Positions 21,278 to 31,809 of a stretch of 64,000 bases of DNA are shown here, one piece after another. The stretch covers positions 5,906 to 69,905 of the forward strand of contig JADKKE010000019.1 of the NCBI GenBank assembly GCA_016720655.1. The letters are read 5' to 3'. The notes beneath the pieces were generated by a model that was not told the origin of the DNA, did not search any database, and saw only the letters and a list, made by a program, of their open reading frames with translations. Each line of letters begins with the position of its first letter. Within the stretch, counting starts at the first letter, position 1. This stretch comes from Bacteroidota bacterium (GTDB taxonomy: Bacteria; Bacteroidota; Bacteroidia; AKYH767-A; 2013-40CM-41-45). Both the position numbers and the translations under genes were made by a program.

Positions 21278-22882
21278 ATGGAGCTGGAAAAAGAAATCTC
21301 GAAACGCAGAACATTTGCCATTATCAGTCACCCGGATGCTGGTAAAACCACACTGACAGAAAAATTTCTGCTCTTTGGTGGTGCGATTGTTACCGCTGGT
21401 GCTGTGAAAAGCAATAAAATCCGGAAGACGGCGACTTCTGACTTCATGGAAATTGAGAAGCAAAGAGGGATCTCTGTGGCAACCTCTGTGATGGGCTTCG
21501 ATTATCAGGGACATCGCGTCAACATCCTGGATACACCCGGACACAAAGATTTTGCTGAAGATACTTACCGGACACTTACAGCAGTGGATTCTGTTATCCT
21601 TGTCGTTGATTGCATCAAGGGTGTTGAGGAGCAAACGGAGAAGCTGATGAATGTGTGCCGTATGCGGAACACACCCGTGATTATTTTCATCAATAAAATG
21701 GACCGCGAAGGAAAAGATCCTTTCGATCTCCTCGATGAATTGCAGGAAAAACTTCAAATTCATGTTCGGCCGCTGACATGGCCGGTGAGCCAGGGCGAGT
21801 CTTTTAAGGGTGTGTACAGTTTGTACAACAACCAAATGAATCTCTTCGAACCAAGCAAAACAAAAATCTCTGAGAATATTGCCGAAATCGATAATCTGAA
21901 TGATGAAAAAATTGCCGCACTTATCGGAGAACGATTTACAGAAAAACTTCGTGAAGATGTACACTTAATTGAAGGTGTCTTTGAACCATTCAATTTAGAA
22001 TTGTACCGCGACGGATTACTTGCACCTGTATTTTTCGGCAGTGCAATCAATAATTTCGGAATCCGTGAAATGCTGGAAACGTTCCTGGAGATCGCTCCTC
22101 CTCCATCGTCACGGGAAGCTGTGGAAAGAGAAGTACTGGCCTCTGAAAATAAATTCTCAGGATTCGTTTTTAAAATCCATGCAAATCTTGATCCCAATCA
22201 TCGCGATCGAATCGCTTTTTTAAGAATCTGCTCCGGAAGATTTGAACGAAATAAATTTTATTTTCACACACGTACGGAAAAGAAAATTCGTTTCAACAAC
22301 CCGACTACCTTTATGGCAAACGAGAAAAGCCTGATTGAAGAAGCCTATCCAGGCGATGTGGTTGGATTGTATGACAATGGAATTTTTAAAATCGGAGATA
22401 CTTTAAGTGAAGGTGAAATGCTTCACTATACCGGCATTCCAAGTTTCTCACCGGAGATTTTCAAAGAAGTAGAAAACCGTGATCCGTTTAAAACCAAACA
22501 GCTTGAAAAAGGTATTCAGCAGCTCACGGAAGAAGGTGTTGCGCAACTTTTCACACAACAACCCGGAAACAGAAAGATCATTGGCACGGTAGGAGAACTT
22601 CAGTTCGACGTTATAAAATTTCGTCTGGAACACGAGTACGGCGCGAAAAGCGATTTCCGCCCATTGAATTTCACAAAAGCCTACTGGATTACTGCGGATA
22701 CCAATGCACAACTGGATCAGTTTATTACACATCGGTCGAATGCGATTGCATACGATAAAGAAAATCGTCCGGTCTACTTTTCAGAAAACGATTGGATGAT
22801 GAAGCTGATCAAACAAAGTGCTGTAGGTATTCACTTTCACACTACTTCTGAATTCAATCACTGGGAGAAAACAGAAATTTAA
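21278..22882 (+). CDS. prfC: Peptide chain release factor 3
   Basis: GTPase that removes RF1/RF2 from the ribosome after termination. 534 aa, usual for the family. G-domain motifs: SHPDAGKT at 17-24 (P-loop), DTPG at 85-88 and NKMD at 139-142. The RF3 signature around TSDFMEIEKQRGISV separates it from EF-G. The C-terminal half carries the RF3 blocks FSPEIFKEVENRDPFKTKQL and GTVGELQFDV. The ATG at 21278 gives the standard N-terminus MELEKEISKRRTFAIISH. It is a single plus-strand gene, convergent with the exporter operon, and the frame is intact. Confidence 0.97.
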   Translation: MELEKEISKRRTFAIISHPDAGKTTLTEKFLLFGGAIVTAGAVKSNKIRKTATSDFMEIEKQRGISVATSVMGFDYQGHRVNILDTPGHKDFAEDTYRTLTAVDSVILVVDCIKGVEEQTEKLMNVCRMRNTPVIIFINKMDREGKDPFDLLDELQEKLQIHVRPLTWPVSQGESFKGVYSLYNNQMNLFEPSKTKISENIAEIDNLNDEKIAALIGERFTEKLREDVHLIEGVFEPFNLELYRDGLLAPVFFGSAINNFGIREMLETFLEIAPPPSSREAVEREVLASENKFSGFVFKIHANLDPNHRDRIAFLRICSGRFERNKFYFHTRTEKKIRFNNPTTFMANEKSLIEEAYPGDVVGLYDNGIFKIGDTLSEGEMLHYTGIPSFSPEIFKEVENRDPFKTKQLEKGIQQLTEEGVAQLFTQQPGNRKIIGTVGELQFDVIKFRLEHEYGAKSDFRPLNFTKAYWITADTNAQLDQFITHRSNAIAYDKENRPVYFSENDWMMKLIKQSAVGIHFHTTSEFNHWEKTEI

Positions 22883-22933
22883 AAAGCAGTAAACAGCAAT
22901 TTTCAAATTAATAAATTAACCCTTTTGTTGAAT

Positions 22934-24202
22934 TTATTGATTTGTTGCTTCGTAATACTTTTTCTTCATATCATTAAATAAATACTGATAGAAAGTTTTT
23001 TCTTCAAGGATGATGGTAAGGTTTCCATTCATCCCAATCTGAACAAGATTTTTGAGGTGTCCAAAATCATCAATCGCAACTTTCATTGAAAACACCCCAT
23101 TTTCGTCAGGTGTAAGACTAAGATTATCCACATGACCTTTCAATGTTCCCCACTCATAAAACGGGAATGACGAAACTTTCAGAACTGCCCGATTTTTTGC
23201 CCTGACTCTTCCTACCAATACAGGCGGGCTTTTCACCATCGCGTACAAAGAAGAACTGCTATACATAATTTTCAGCAGGATGCCTCCTTCTTTCAATTGC
23301 TTGTCTCCGTCGAATATATAGGAAACTGTACCACTCCCTTTGGCAATAAGAATGAGATCATTGTCAGAGAGAATAAAATCGCCAAATGTATTTCTGATCC
23401 TGTTCTTTGCCAGCTCAAACTGGTTCACAAGTGAAATGGAATCGTATTTTGTGTCAATGGCCAATTTGCCGAGCTCTTCCCCATAGGAATTATTATCGAG
23501 CATCGACTGTACGTTCATTGAACTCAGATTGAATTTTGCTTTTTGATACTCTTGTCGCGCACTGGTGAGCGCATCGGAAGCTTTCAGTTTTTTTGTTTCA
23601 GATTCAATCAAATCATATTTTGAAATATGGCCTTCTTCAAACAATTTTTTATTCTGCTCATGCTTCTGGGCGGCGTCATCATTTTCATATTGCAAGCGAG
23701 CAGCATTGCTTTTCCATGTGCTGTCAAGAACAGCTAATTCATGCTCTGTCTCATTGATTCTTGAATCGTTTTTACGGATTCGTGTAGAAATGATTTCTCT
23801 TTGCTTCTGTACAGACAATATTTTTTGCGATGAGAAAATCTGAAGGTTCCGTTCCGCTTCGATGTAGCCATTCACCAGTGTGACAATTTCAGGGGATGTG
23901 ATCCGCATCATTTGCTGGCCTTTGACAACCTTATTTCCCGGTTGCTGGAAATTTTCAAGTATATAAACCGGATACGAAAATCGATAAATATCTTCCGATT
24001 GATCACTCTTCACTACGAAGGGCAATTCCACTTCATCCGGGAACTTAATAAAGATAGCCAGAATGGAAAAAACCAGGCACAAGCCACCGCCAACATAGAC
24101 GAGCTTACGCAAGGCACTCTTGCGCACATCCTTCACCGGAACATCTTCGTCCCAATAAATTCGTTCGTACTGTTGAGGTTCTAATTCGTCGGTTTCTTTC
24201 AT
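22934..24202 (-). CDS. HlyD-type membrane fusion protein of a peptide exporter
   Basis: Periplasmic adaptor that partners an ABC exporter. 422 aa. A cytoplasmic tail (1-33) is followed by one membrane helix (LVYVGGGLCLVFSILAIFI). Next come a lipoyl-like half (VYILENFQQPGNKVVKGQQMMRI), a long coiled coil (about 120-250) and the returning beta-barrel half (SGTVSYIFDGDKQLKEG ... LKGHVDNLSLTPDENGVFSMKV). It starts 6 nt after the stop of the C39 ABC exporter, so the two are co-transcribed. This pairing is typical of systems that export double-glycine-leader peptides. No outer-membrane TolC-type gene is present in the window. Confidence 0.9.
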   Translation of the reverse strand: MKETDELEPQQYERIYWDEDVPVKDVRKSALRKLVYVGGGLCLVFSILAIFIKFPDEVELPFVVKSDQSEDIYRFSYPVYILENFQQPGNKVVKGQQMMRITSPEIVTLVNGYIEAERNLQIFSSQKILSVQKQREIISTRIRKNDSRINETEHELAVLDSTWKSNAARLQYENDDAAQKHEQNKKLFEEGHISKYDLIESETKKLKASDALTSARQEYQKAKFNLSSMNVQSMLDNNSYGEELGKLAIDTKYDSISLVNQFELAKNRIRNTFGDFILSDNDLILIAKGSGTVSYIFDGDKQLKEGGILLKIMYSSSSLYAMVKSPPVLVGRVRAKNRAVLKVSSFPFYEWGTLKGHVDNLSLTPDENGVFSMKVAIDDFGHLKNLVQIGMNGNLTIILEEKTFYQYLFNDMKKKYYEATNQ

Positions 24203-24208
24203 AACAAA

Positions 24209-26397
24209 TCAATAATCAACATACGTTTTCATGAACTTATAATACAATCCATTGAGAGCTATCAATTGATCATGGTGACCATCTTCCACAACTTCTCCAC
24301 TTTCCAGAACAAGTACACGGTCGGCATTCTTCAGTGTATTCAAGCGATGCGCAATGGAAATAATTGTCTTCCCTTTGAAATGCGATCGGATATTATTCAT
24401 AATGATCGTTTCCGATTCAATGTCAAGCATACTGCTTGCTTCATCAAGTATAATCACATCCGGATTGCTAATAAACAATCGGGCGAAACCAATTTTAAGT
24501 TTTTGTCCGCCTGACAAATTCCCTCCGGTATCTCCTACTTTGTGATTGTACCCAAGATACAATCCCTTTACATAGTCGTGCAGGTTCGCCAGTTTCGCTG
24601 CCTGAATAATAGCATCCAGATCAGCATCCAGATTACCAAACTGAATGTTTTCTTTGATCGTTCCGGAAAAAATATAAATATCCTGCGGAAATAGGAAAAT
24701 TTTAGATCGCAAAGCATTCGGATTGATCTTTCTCAGCTCGTGCTGATCCATACTGATTTCGCCTTCGTAATCCGGATAGAGATTCAATAAGAGCTTTACC
24801 AGGGTTGTTTTGCCGGATCCATTCCGACCAACGATTCCAATATTCTCACCCTTGTTTATTTCCAGGTTTACATTCCGAATCTGATAATTCTCTTCGGAAC
24901 CACTATATCGAAATGAAAGATTTTTCAGTACAATTTTATCAGTTCCGAAATTATTCACCAACTCCAGCATATTTGTATTCTCTGTCTCCTGCAGGAGAAC
25001 TTCATTCAACCTGCCTAAACTCACCCACAATTCTGTGAGGTTGTACCAGATCATGCCCAGACTGTTCAGTGAATTCATCACCACCACAAAAATCGCTGTG
25101 AAAGCAAGGTATTGTCCGATCGTGATTTCACCATTAAATGTCATGTATGCACCGAGCCAGAAAATAGAAATCTGACTGAGAAAAAAGAGGCTTCGTTGAA
25201 GTGAATGCAGCATCGCATTTTTTGATTCAGATGCCATCACCACGTTCAAGGCCTTTTTGTATTTATTCTTCCACTGCCAGAATTTGAAATTCTCGAGAGA
25301 AAGTAATTTTACAGTCTTCACCCCGAGCAAGGAATCCAGAAATTCACCCAGTGTTTCAAGATTTTTGTAAAAAACCTTGTATACCAGCAAACGCATTACC
25401 GGAGCATAATACAGCGTGAAAATGAAAAATATTACAACAAATAACAATGCCAGCAATCCCAGCTTGAGATTGTAAATGATCAGTACCGGGAGATACAATA
25501 AGATGAAAAGTATATCGACAATACTTTCAATCACAGCCGGGTTCACCAGTTGCCGGATGGTAATATTTTCCTGGAAACGCGCCATAAAATCTTCGCGTTT
25601 GTTGTTGTCATAATATTTTTGCTTCAGTGAAATAAAATGCCTGAAGAAGCGGCTGAAGAAATCCAGTTCAAAATTAATTTGCAACTGGATCAGCAAGACA
25701 TTTCGGACATAAATCAACAAGATCTGGGTGAGGAAAATTCCTGCCATACCCACCAGGATGGCAACAAGCAATTGCTTATTCTGATTGACGAGTACGTCAT
25801 CAACGATCAATTGAGTAAAGAACGGAATCGCCAGTCCGAGGAACTGCAGGAAAAACGTTGCCAGCAAAACCTCGATGATCACTTTCTTTAGGGAAGTAAT
25901 CACCGGGGCATAGAACTTCTTCCAGAGTGATTTCTTCTCCTTCATAAATTCCTCAACAGATTCAGTGAGGTCTTTATTCTTGAAGATTTCCTCAGTAGGT
26001 TCCACAACCAGGATGACACCGTTCCATCTGTTCAGGAATTCTTTCTGGTAAGCTTATCCTTCCCATAGGCAGGATCAGCGATCCACACATGGGTACGGGA
26101 GAATTTGTATACGATTATAAAATGTACGCCATTGTAATGCGCAATGCATGGCAATTGGACCTCAGCAAGGTGTTCGTAAGCATGCAGCTCATATCCATCC
26201 GCCTTGAAGCCAAATTGCTCTGCCAGCTGGGCCATGTTGTACAAACTTGTACCTTCTGTCGTGACTTCACCAAGTTTGGTGAGCAGGGTCTGGATATTGT
26301 AATAGCCGTAATGTTTAAAAATCATGGCAAGGCAGGTTGTCCCGCATTCCATCATTCCATTCTGCTGTATAAAAGGAAAAGATTTATTTAGTTTCAC
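24209..26397 (-). CDS. Peptidase-containing ABC exporter, C39 type (one frameshift)
   Basis: Inner-membrane exporter that cuts double-glycine leaders and exports the core. Repaired length 729 aa, normal for the family. The C39 peptidase domain (1-130) has an apparently complete active site: C18 in MECGTTC, H92 in GVHFIIVYK, and D108 in WIADPAYGK. The membrane domain spans about 165-460. The nucleotide-binding domain has Walker A GRNGSGKTT, signature LSGGQK, Walker B VIILDEASSMLD and the H-loop SIAHRL. The peptidase and ABC parts are in different frames. Restoring one base in the TTT run at 26042-26044 turns ...LTRKNS-stop into LTRKEFLNRWNGVILVVEP, the usual linker, so I treat it as one gene. 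Its likely substrates are the two peptides at 31.4-31.8 kb. Confidence 0.92.
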
Positions 26398-26795
26398 AAA
26401 TACTTCAATTTTTAATCAGAACCAGCTCCGACCCTCGCCAAATATAGTTAAATCTTTAAGAAATTAAAGGGAGGGAAGAATTCGAATTGATTAGACAAGC
26501 ATAGCAATTTACTTTGAAAATACAAAATTGAATATATTTCCGGATTGTCGAATTGTGAATTTCAATATAAGTCTTGAAATCTGGCACTTAGATCCAAAGA
26601 TTGTCATTGCTATCCATAAATCAACGATTGCAGGCTTAAGTAAAGTGCAAGATGAATGCTGAAAAATCTTATTTTTAATGTACCATACCACTATAAAATT
26701 TATTGAAGAAAGATTAAAAAACCAACAGTAAAGGTAAGAATGGATTTACCACACAAAATTAAATTGACAATGTTAATTTAATATTTAAAACTATC
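26398..26795. other. Intergenic region upstream of the peptide exporter
   Basis: About 400 nt of AT-rich DNA between the metalloprotease stop and the exporter start, with no convincing gene. The promoter proximal to the exporter is listed separately. A plus-strand fragment reading KKLKGGKNSN at about 26458-26487 ends in a stop but has no leader or start codon, so it is not called. Confidence 0.6.
26439..26468 (-). promoter_or_regulatory. Candidate promoter of the C39 exporter-HlyD operon
   Basis: TATATTTG (26446-26439) is a perfect TAnnTTTG -7 element, about 42 nt before the exporter ATG at 26397. The -33 position carries TTTA rather than TTTG after an 18-nt spacer. It implies that the exporter operon can be transcribed independently of the metalloprotease gene. 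Confidence 0.52.
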
Positions 26796-29700
26796 CTATT
26801 TATGAATCAATAATGGAATCATTTGAACCCCATTGCTTTCAAGAATCCTAATAAAATATATTCCATCCGATAAGTAGATCGAGTGAATTTTCAGAATCCA
26901 ATGATCTGCCAAAGTTTCTCCTTTGAATAAATTGACAATGGATTTTCCATCCACATTCAGGATATCAATTGCATAGACAAGACGATTAGAAATCATCAAG
27001 GATGCATCTGAATTTGTTGGATTCGGAAATAACATTAAGTCGGGTTCCTCTTCTTTGATCATTCCGGTTCCGACAATGAATTGTTGAATTGAACTCATCG
27101 CTACACAACCATTCGTATCAGTTGTCTCTACCTGGTAAAATCCGTTAGTAACAGGAAAGTAACTTTGACTCTCTGCCCCTGGAATAGGAGAAGAATTAAA
27201 ATACCATTGATACTGTACAGCAGGAGATGAATATAAAATACTTGAAGATTCTATCACAACAGGAATCACAGGCACAAAGAAATTCACAGCAACTGTGTTT
27301 GAATTCACACTAGGGGTGCTCAAACAACGATCATTACTATGTAAAACACAATAAACCTGATCAAGTGGTAATAAAACAGAAGAAACGAATGAACCATTCG
27401 TAGTACCGGAAGGAACATTATTCACGAACCAATCGAATATTGGCAAGCTTCCGCCATTCAATGCAACCGGTACAAAGGATATTGGCATACCTGTGCACGA
27501 AGTATCCGGAGAAGATGCGATTGTCACGACAGGTGTGATTAATGAGTCTACGGCCAAGGAGATCGTGTTTGATGCAGCTACTGCAGGAAATGCACAAGGA
27601 AAGCTACTCGTCATTTCACAACTCACCTGATCATTGTTATTAAACACATTCGAAAGGTATACAGGATTGTTTGTTCCTACTGCCAATCCATTTATTTTCC
27701 ACTCATACACTGGCGAAATTCCTCCGTTTATGGCTACAGCTTGAAAATTTACCGGTGACCCTTCACAAATATGAGTCGAATCCGAATGTATCGATACACT
27801 TGATGCCATGGTTGAAACAACTGTTATCACAATCGGATTGGATTGAGTAACTGCTGGTGAAACACATGGAAATAAACTAATCATTTCACATGTGACAATT
27901 GCATTATTAGTCAATGCAGAAGTGATAAAATACCTGTATCATTTCCAACTGAAAATCCATTAATTTTCCATTGAAATGAGGGAAGAAGGCTGCCGTTATC
28001 AGGCGAGGCTTTGAAAGTTACATATTGTCCTGGACATACAACGTTGAAATCAGAAGTGATGCTAACACTCTGTGGAATTGCAGGGATCACAGTGATTTGA
28101 ATGGTATTGGATAATGCAATTTCAGGTTGAACACAAGGATCACTGCTTCTCATGGTACAAGAAACAATATCTCCACTAGTCCACGACGAACCAGTATAAA
28201 CTGCATTATTTGTTCCAGTGACTTGGCCATTGATCATCCATTCATAAACAGGGTTCGATCCACCACTACTTGAAGTTGCAGTAAATGAAATACTTTCACC
28301 CTGACAAATTGTACTCGATGTTGCGCTAATCGAAACTGAAGAAGATGCTCCCTCATTCCAGAGAATCATCACTTCCTGTGCACTGAGTGGTCGGTTGTAA
28401 ATTCTTACATCATCTATTTTTCCTTTGAATGCACGGTACGTTGAATCTTCTGTTCCGATTCGGAGGTCAGTCGTGGATGAGTTGTTGATAGTATTGAAGG
28501 CCGGAAAAATTTGTGAAGTATCCAATACTCCATTGATGTAAAGTGAATGCAAACCTGTGCTATCCCATACTCCAACCAGAAAATACCAGGCAGAATCTGC
28601 CAGACTGGTTGCAGATTGAATACCACTTGCTGGCAACACTGGATTACTAATCACAAAGTTTGGTTTTTTATCATATAACCAAAGCAAATACTGATCATCC
28701 ACCACATTAAATTTCCACTTTGAAACCAATGCTACTGCGAAGAATTGTTCGCCCGAGAAACACCCATGAAGAGACCGTCAATCCCGTACTGATGGTATTC
28801 AGGTTCTGAGGACTTCCAACCTGCACCTGATCACGCGCACCATTAAAAGTGTAGGAATTATTATCAATGCCAAATCTGTCTTTGCTGAGGACCGCACCAT
28901 CGGCAACACCATTAAAATTATTACCACTATTATCATTTGCATTCCCATTGAAAGGGTACCATGCCAATAAACCATTGCCAGGAATTACCCCAATCCCATT
29001 CACAGTAACTGAAATGGAATTTGATGTTGCAAAAATGGGAGTTGCACAAGAACTATTGCTGGCCAAATCACAACTTACAATATCTCCATTGTTCAAAGCG
29101 GTTGTTGAAAATATGGAACTGTTGGAACCAACAGCCAAACCGTTCACTTTCCATTGATAGAAAGGCAATGATCCTCCATACAAAGAAATAGCAGTAAAAG
29201 TGCTTAGTGCACCCTGACAGATAATTGTCGAAGGAGTTGAAATTGAAAGCGACGGAGTAAGCGTACTACTGATCGTCATTGCAATTGGATTGGATGTTAC
29301 CGAAGATGGATTTGCGCAGGAAAGGTTACTGGTAAATACACAGGTTACAACATCACCATCTGCCAGTACACCAGGGCTGAAAGCACTCTGATTAAAACCC
29401 ATTGTCACTCCATTCACCTTCCATTGAAAAGCCGGCAGTAAACCTCCATTTACAAAAATGGCATTAAAGGTGACTGATTCTCCCGGACATATTGTAGTAC
29501 TCTGTGTGCTGAGACTAATAGCAGGTACAACAAAATTATCCACAGACATTATAATTGCATTCGAAGTAACCGTCTGCCCCCCTGCACATTGATCAGAACT
29601 TGTCATTGAACAGGTAATTTCATCGCCATCAGCCAGGAAAGAAGTTGAATAGGATTCAGTAGTAATGCCTGTACTGGTTCCATTCTTCATCCAATTGTAA

Positions 29701-31148
29701 ACAGGGTTTAATCCACCACTATACGGTGTAGCTGTGTAGGTCACATTGTTTCCGATACAAATAGTTGGTGATGGTGAAGCAAAAATATAAACGTCAGGAT
29801 AACAATTACATGAACTCAGACATGCCGATCCATTAACAATCGAACGGATGCGATCTCCCGGCTGAGTTCCAAAACCATTCGCAAAGTTAATTCCATAGGC
29901 AGCCAAATGACAATAGCTCATAATTGTTCCACCATTTACTGGTGCAGGACCGGGAGCACAACCTCCTTCTGTAGTATAGCAATTATCCAAAGCACCTCCT
30001 GTCCAGCCACACCACTGAGTGTGATTGGACCCAAGATTATGGCCTATTTCATGAGTAACCACCATTACAGTCCAGGAATAGGCAGGAAAAGGATTGAAGG
30101 AATTGTGGATGTTACTATAGCCATGAGAATAGGATGAATTGCACAAAATATCCAGGAAAGCAACTCCGCCAACATTGATGGAACGTGTACTTAGTAAATG
30201 TGCGATGTTTCCATTAAAAGACGTTCGTGTAGATTGAAAAGCTGAAAGACAATCGAGTGAAGATGTATAGGAAAGATATGGATCCGGCACCACCCAGGTA
30301 TTTATTTCAGAAATCAATGTGGTGATTGAATCATTATCATAAATCGTTGCGACTTCATTAAAAATAGAAGTTACAAAATTATTCACATTAGTAATATCTG
30401 AACCGTTATCAAGATACATTTGATAATCACATTCAAAATATACACGAATGCACTTTGATGAAATTCCACGAGTCTGGCTTTGGAACTGACCTTCAATTTG
30501 GCCTCTCATTTCGGACTGCTCGGAAGAATTGCAAATAAAATCATTACGAATAATTAATTTCCGATCATCATAAATAACATACCTTCCCACCCTACCGGAT
30601 ATGAAATCGTTCAAAGGAGCAATGACCATGTTTCCTTCCGGTCTGCTAATAAAACCCGCTTAAATAATGATCAAAAAAGCTAAATGAAACGACAGATTTT
30701 CAACACCTTTAATTTTACCTCTATAATATAAACCCGGAGTGTAGTCAATTTTTGATTTGCCCTCGCTTGAGAATTGCCCCGTTTCGAGAATACCATCAAA
30801 CAAATTGTGTTGTACCAATTCAACACTGATGAAGGATCCATCCGGAATGGGTACCTGAAGTTTTAAAATTTTAGGCTTGATTGAAAGAATTTTATCTACC
30901 AAATCCCAATCCAGAAGGGCAGTAACAATTTCATCCCCATATTTTAATAATCGTTGACTGGCTTCAGAATTGAATTCCAAGGACAAAATTTCATTTGTTT
31001 CTTCCTCGTTTAGGTAAACAACTTTCCCTGACTTATCCGCACTACCTCCAGAAACCACTTCGCAGAAAGAATCTGTGGACACGAGCCAGGCAATCTGGAA
31101 TGAAAGAAATAAAATTGTGTAGAAGTGGATTCTATTCTTCGGTTTCCT
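26796..31148 (-). CDS. Secreted zinc metalloprotease (reprolysin/M12B-like) with Ig-like, LamG and T9SS domains, several frameshifts
   Basis: Repaired length about 1,450 aa. An N-terminal prodomain-like region is followed by a metalloprotease domain with HEIGHNLGSNH (coding 30053-30021) and a downstream Met-turn GTIMSYC. Next come Ig-like repeats (CxGxxVTFxA...NGGxLPxFxWKVNG), a LamG domain (AWYPFNGNANDNSG ... GKIDDVRIYNRPLSAQEV), more Ig-like repeats and a T9SS tail (LFPNPTNSDASLMI ... GIYFIRILES). Breaks: near 28710-28730, near 27912-27930, and a compensating pair around 30640-30695 that creates an apparent TAA at 30660-30662; between them another frame reads SVVSFSFFDHYLSG, the missing prodomain segment. 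Upstream of a GTG at 31082 the frame encodes a signal-peptide-like stretch (HFYTILFLSFQIAWLVS) back to 31148 with no usual start codon. An ATG at 31189 reaches it only after two further frame corrections, so the true start is unresolved. It lies between the double-glycine peptides and their likely exporter. Confidence 0.88.
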
Positions 31149-31257
31149 TTACTCGAAAGTGTTCGGGTCTAAAAAAAAGTCCCGTCCATTGAGGTATAAG
31201 AAAAGCAAATTTCTGTTTGAAAAAACAATCATTTTTTTCAATTATTAACAAAAGCAG

Positions 31258-31281
31258 ATCCTGAAAAATGTTTTTCAGGAT
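31258..31281 (-). terminator. Terminator hairpin after the first double-glycine peptide gene
   Basis: A perfect 11-bp inverted repeat (ATCCTGAAAAA, 2 nt, TTTTTCAGGAT) lies 94 nt downstream of the peptide stop at 31375. The T-rich arm gives a U-tract when read in either direction, so it may end transcription from both sides. It separates the peptide genes from the metalloprotease gene. Confidence 0.68.
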
Positions 31282-31374
31282 GCACAACCAGAAAAAATTA
31301 AAATACTATAAAAAGAAAAGGCTTGAAGAAATCATTTTCCCCAAACCTTTTTTGTGTTTTCGAGAAGGCGCTTA

Positions 31375-31518
31375 TTATGAAATCGCTCCCTTACCGCGCA
31401 CTGCAGTATTTTTATGCATCGGTTTTTGGCCGCCTTTAACTTTTTTCAAAGATTCAGGATCAAGTTTTTTAAAGTCACTTTTACCTGTTTTGTAATTTTT
31501 GTCAGTTACATTTTTCAT
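31375..31518 (-). CDS. Double-glycine-leader peptide 1 (47 aa)
   Basis: Too short for routine gene callers. The ATG at 31518 opens 47 codons ending in TAA TAA. Residues 1-30 form a basic leader ending LDPESLKKVKGG. This fits the double-glycine consensus LSxxELxxIxGG: L at -12, D at -11, L at -7, V at -4, GG at -2/-1. The predicted core is 17 residues, QKPMHKNTAVRGKGAIS: basic, with no Cys and no aromatic residue. The next gene upstream on the same strand encodes a paralogue of exactly the same length, with the same leader length and the same C-terminal GKGAIS. This covariation of length, leader and tail is strong evidence for a real gene. It has its own well-formed promoter and a downstream terminator. 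A C39 exporter and HlyD adaptor lie 5 kb downstream on the same strand. Function unknown: bacteriocin, signal or other secreted peptide are all possible. Confidence 0.85.
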   Translation of the reverse strand: MKNVTDKNYKTGKSDFKKLDPESLKKVKGGQKPMHKNTAVRGKGAIS

Positions 31519-31598
31519 GACGATTGTTTTTGTGGTTTAAAATTGAGTTTAAATAATTGTTGTTATAAAAATTTTATCAGGGATCATTTCCGAATATC

Positions 31599-31631
31599 CA
31601 AAAGTACATTCATGAGCCATGATTCATCAAA
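31599..31631 (-). promoter_or_regulatory. Promoter of double-glycine peptide 1
   Basis: TTTG (31631-31628), 21 nt, TACTTTTG (31606-31599): both elements match the Bacteroidota consensus exactly. It lies between the two peptide genes and predicts a leader of about 75 nt before the ATG at 31518. Confidence 0.62.
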
Positions 31632-31665
31632 CAAATTCCTTAATCAAGTGTATGTCCTGTAACAA

Positions 31666-31809
31666 TCAGGAAATAGCTCCTTTTCCTTTGGCTTGCGTAG
31701 TTCTGTGGATTGGAGATTGTCCTCCCTTAATTTTCTTCAAAGAAGAGCTGTCAATTTTCTTTGCGTCTTTCTTAGACGATGATGATTTTTTTGGCGATGC
31801 GTTTTTCAT
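31666..31809 (-). CDS. Double-glycine-leader peptide 2 (47 aa, paralogue of peptide 1)
   Basis: The ATG at 31809 opens 47 codons ending in TGA. Residues 1-30 are a Lys/Ser-rich leader ending IDSSSLKKIKGG (I at -12, D at -11, L at -7, I at -4, GG). The predicted 17-residue core is QSPIHRTTQAKGKGAIS. Compared with peptide 1, the start MKN, the SLKK[VI]KGGQ block, the core pattern Qx P[MI]H[KR]xT and the last six residues GKGAIS are shared. The first part of the leader and the middle of the core have diverged. This is the pattern of a duplicated gene under selection at the processing site and core ends. It lies 147 nt upstream of peptide 1, with a separate candidate promoter. Confidence 0.85.
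   Translation of the reverse strand: MKNASPKKSSSSKKDAKKIDSSSLKKIKGGQSPIHRTTQAKGKGAIS

Noticed and set aside
21194..21964. 256-aa antisense frame across prfC
   Set aside because: Fully antisense to a well-conserved gene; the composition is that of a mirror frame.
24209..26397. Separate stand-alone C39 peptidase and ABC protein
   Set aside because: One restored base in a TTT run joins them through the usual linker, and the total length is typical of the fused exporter.
26458..26487. Third double-glycine peptide (KKLKGGKNSN, plus strand)
   Set aside because: A stop lies four codons before this stretch, there is no start codon and no leader, and it is on the opposite strand.
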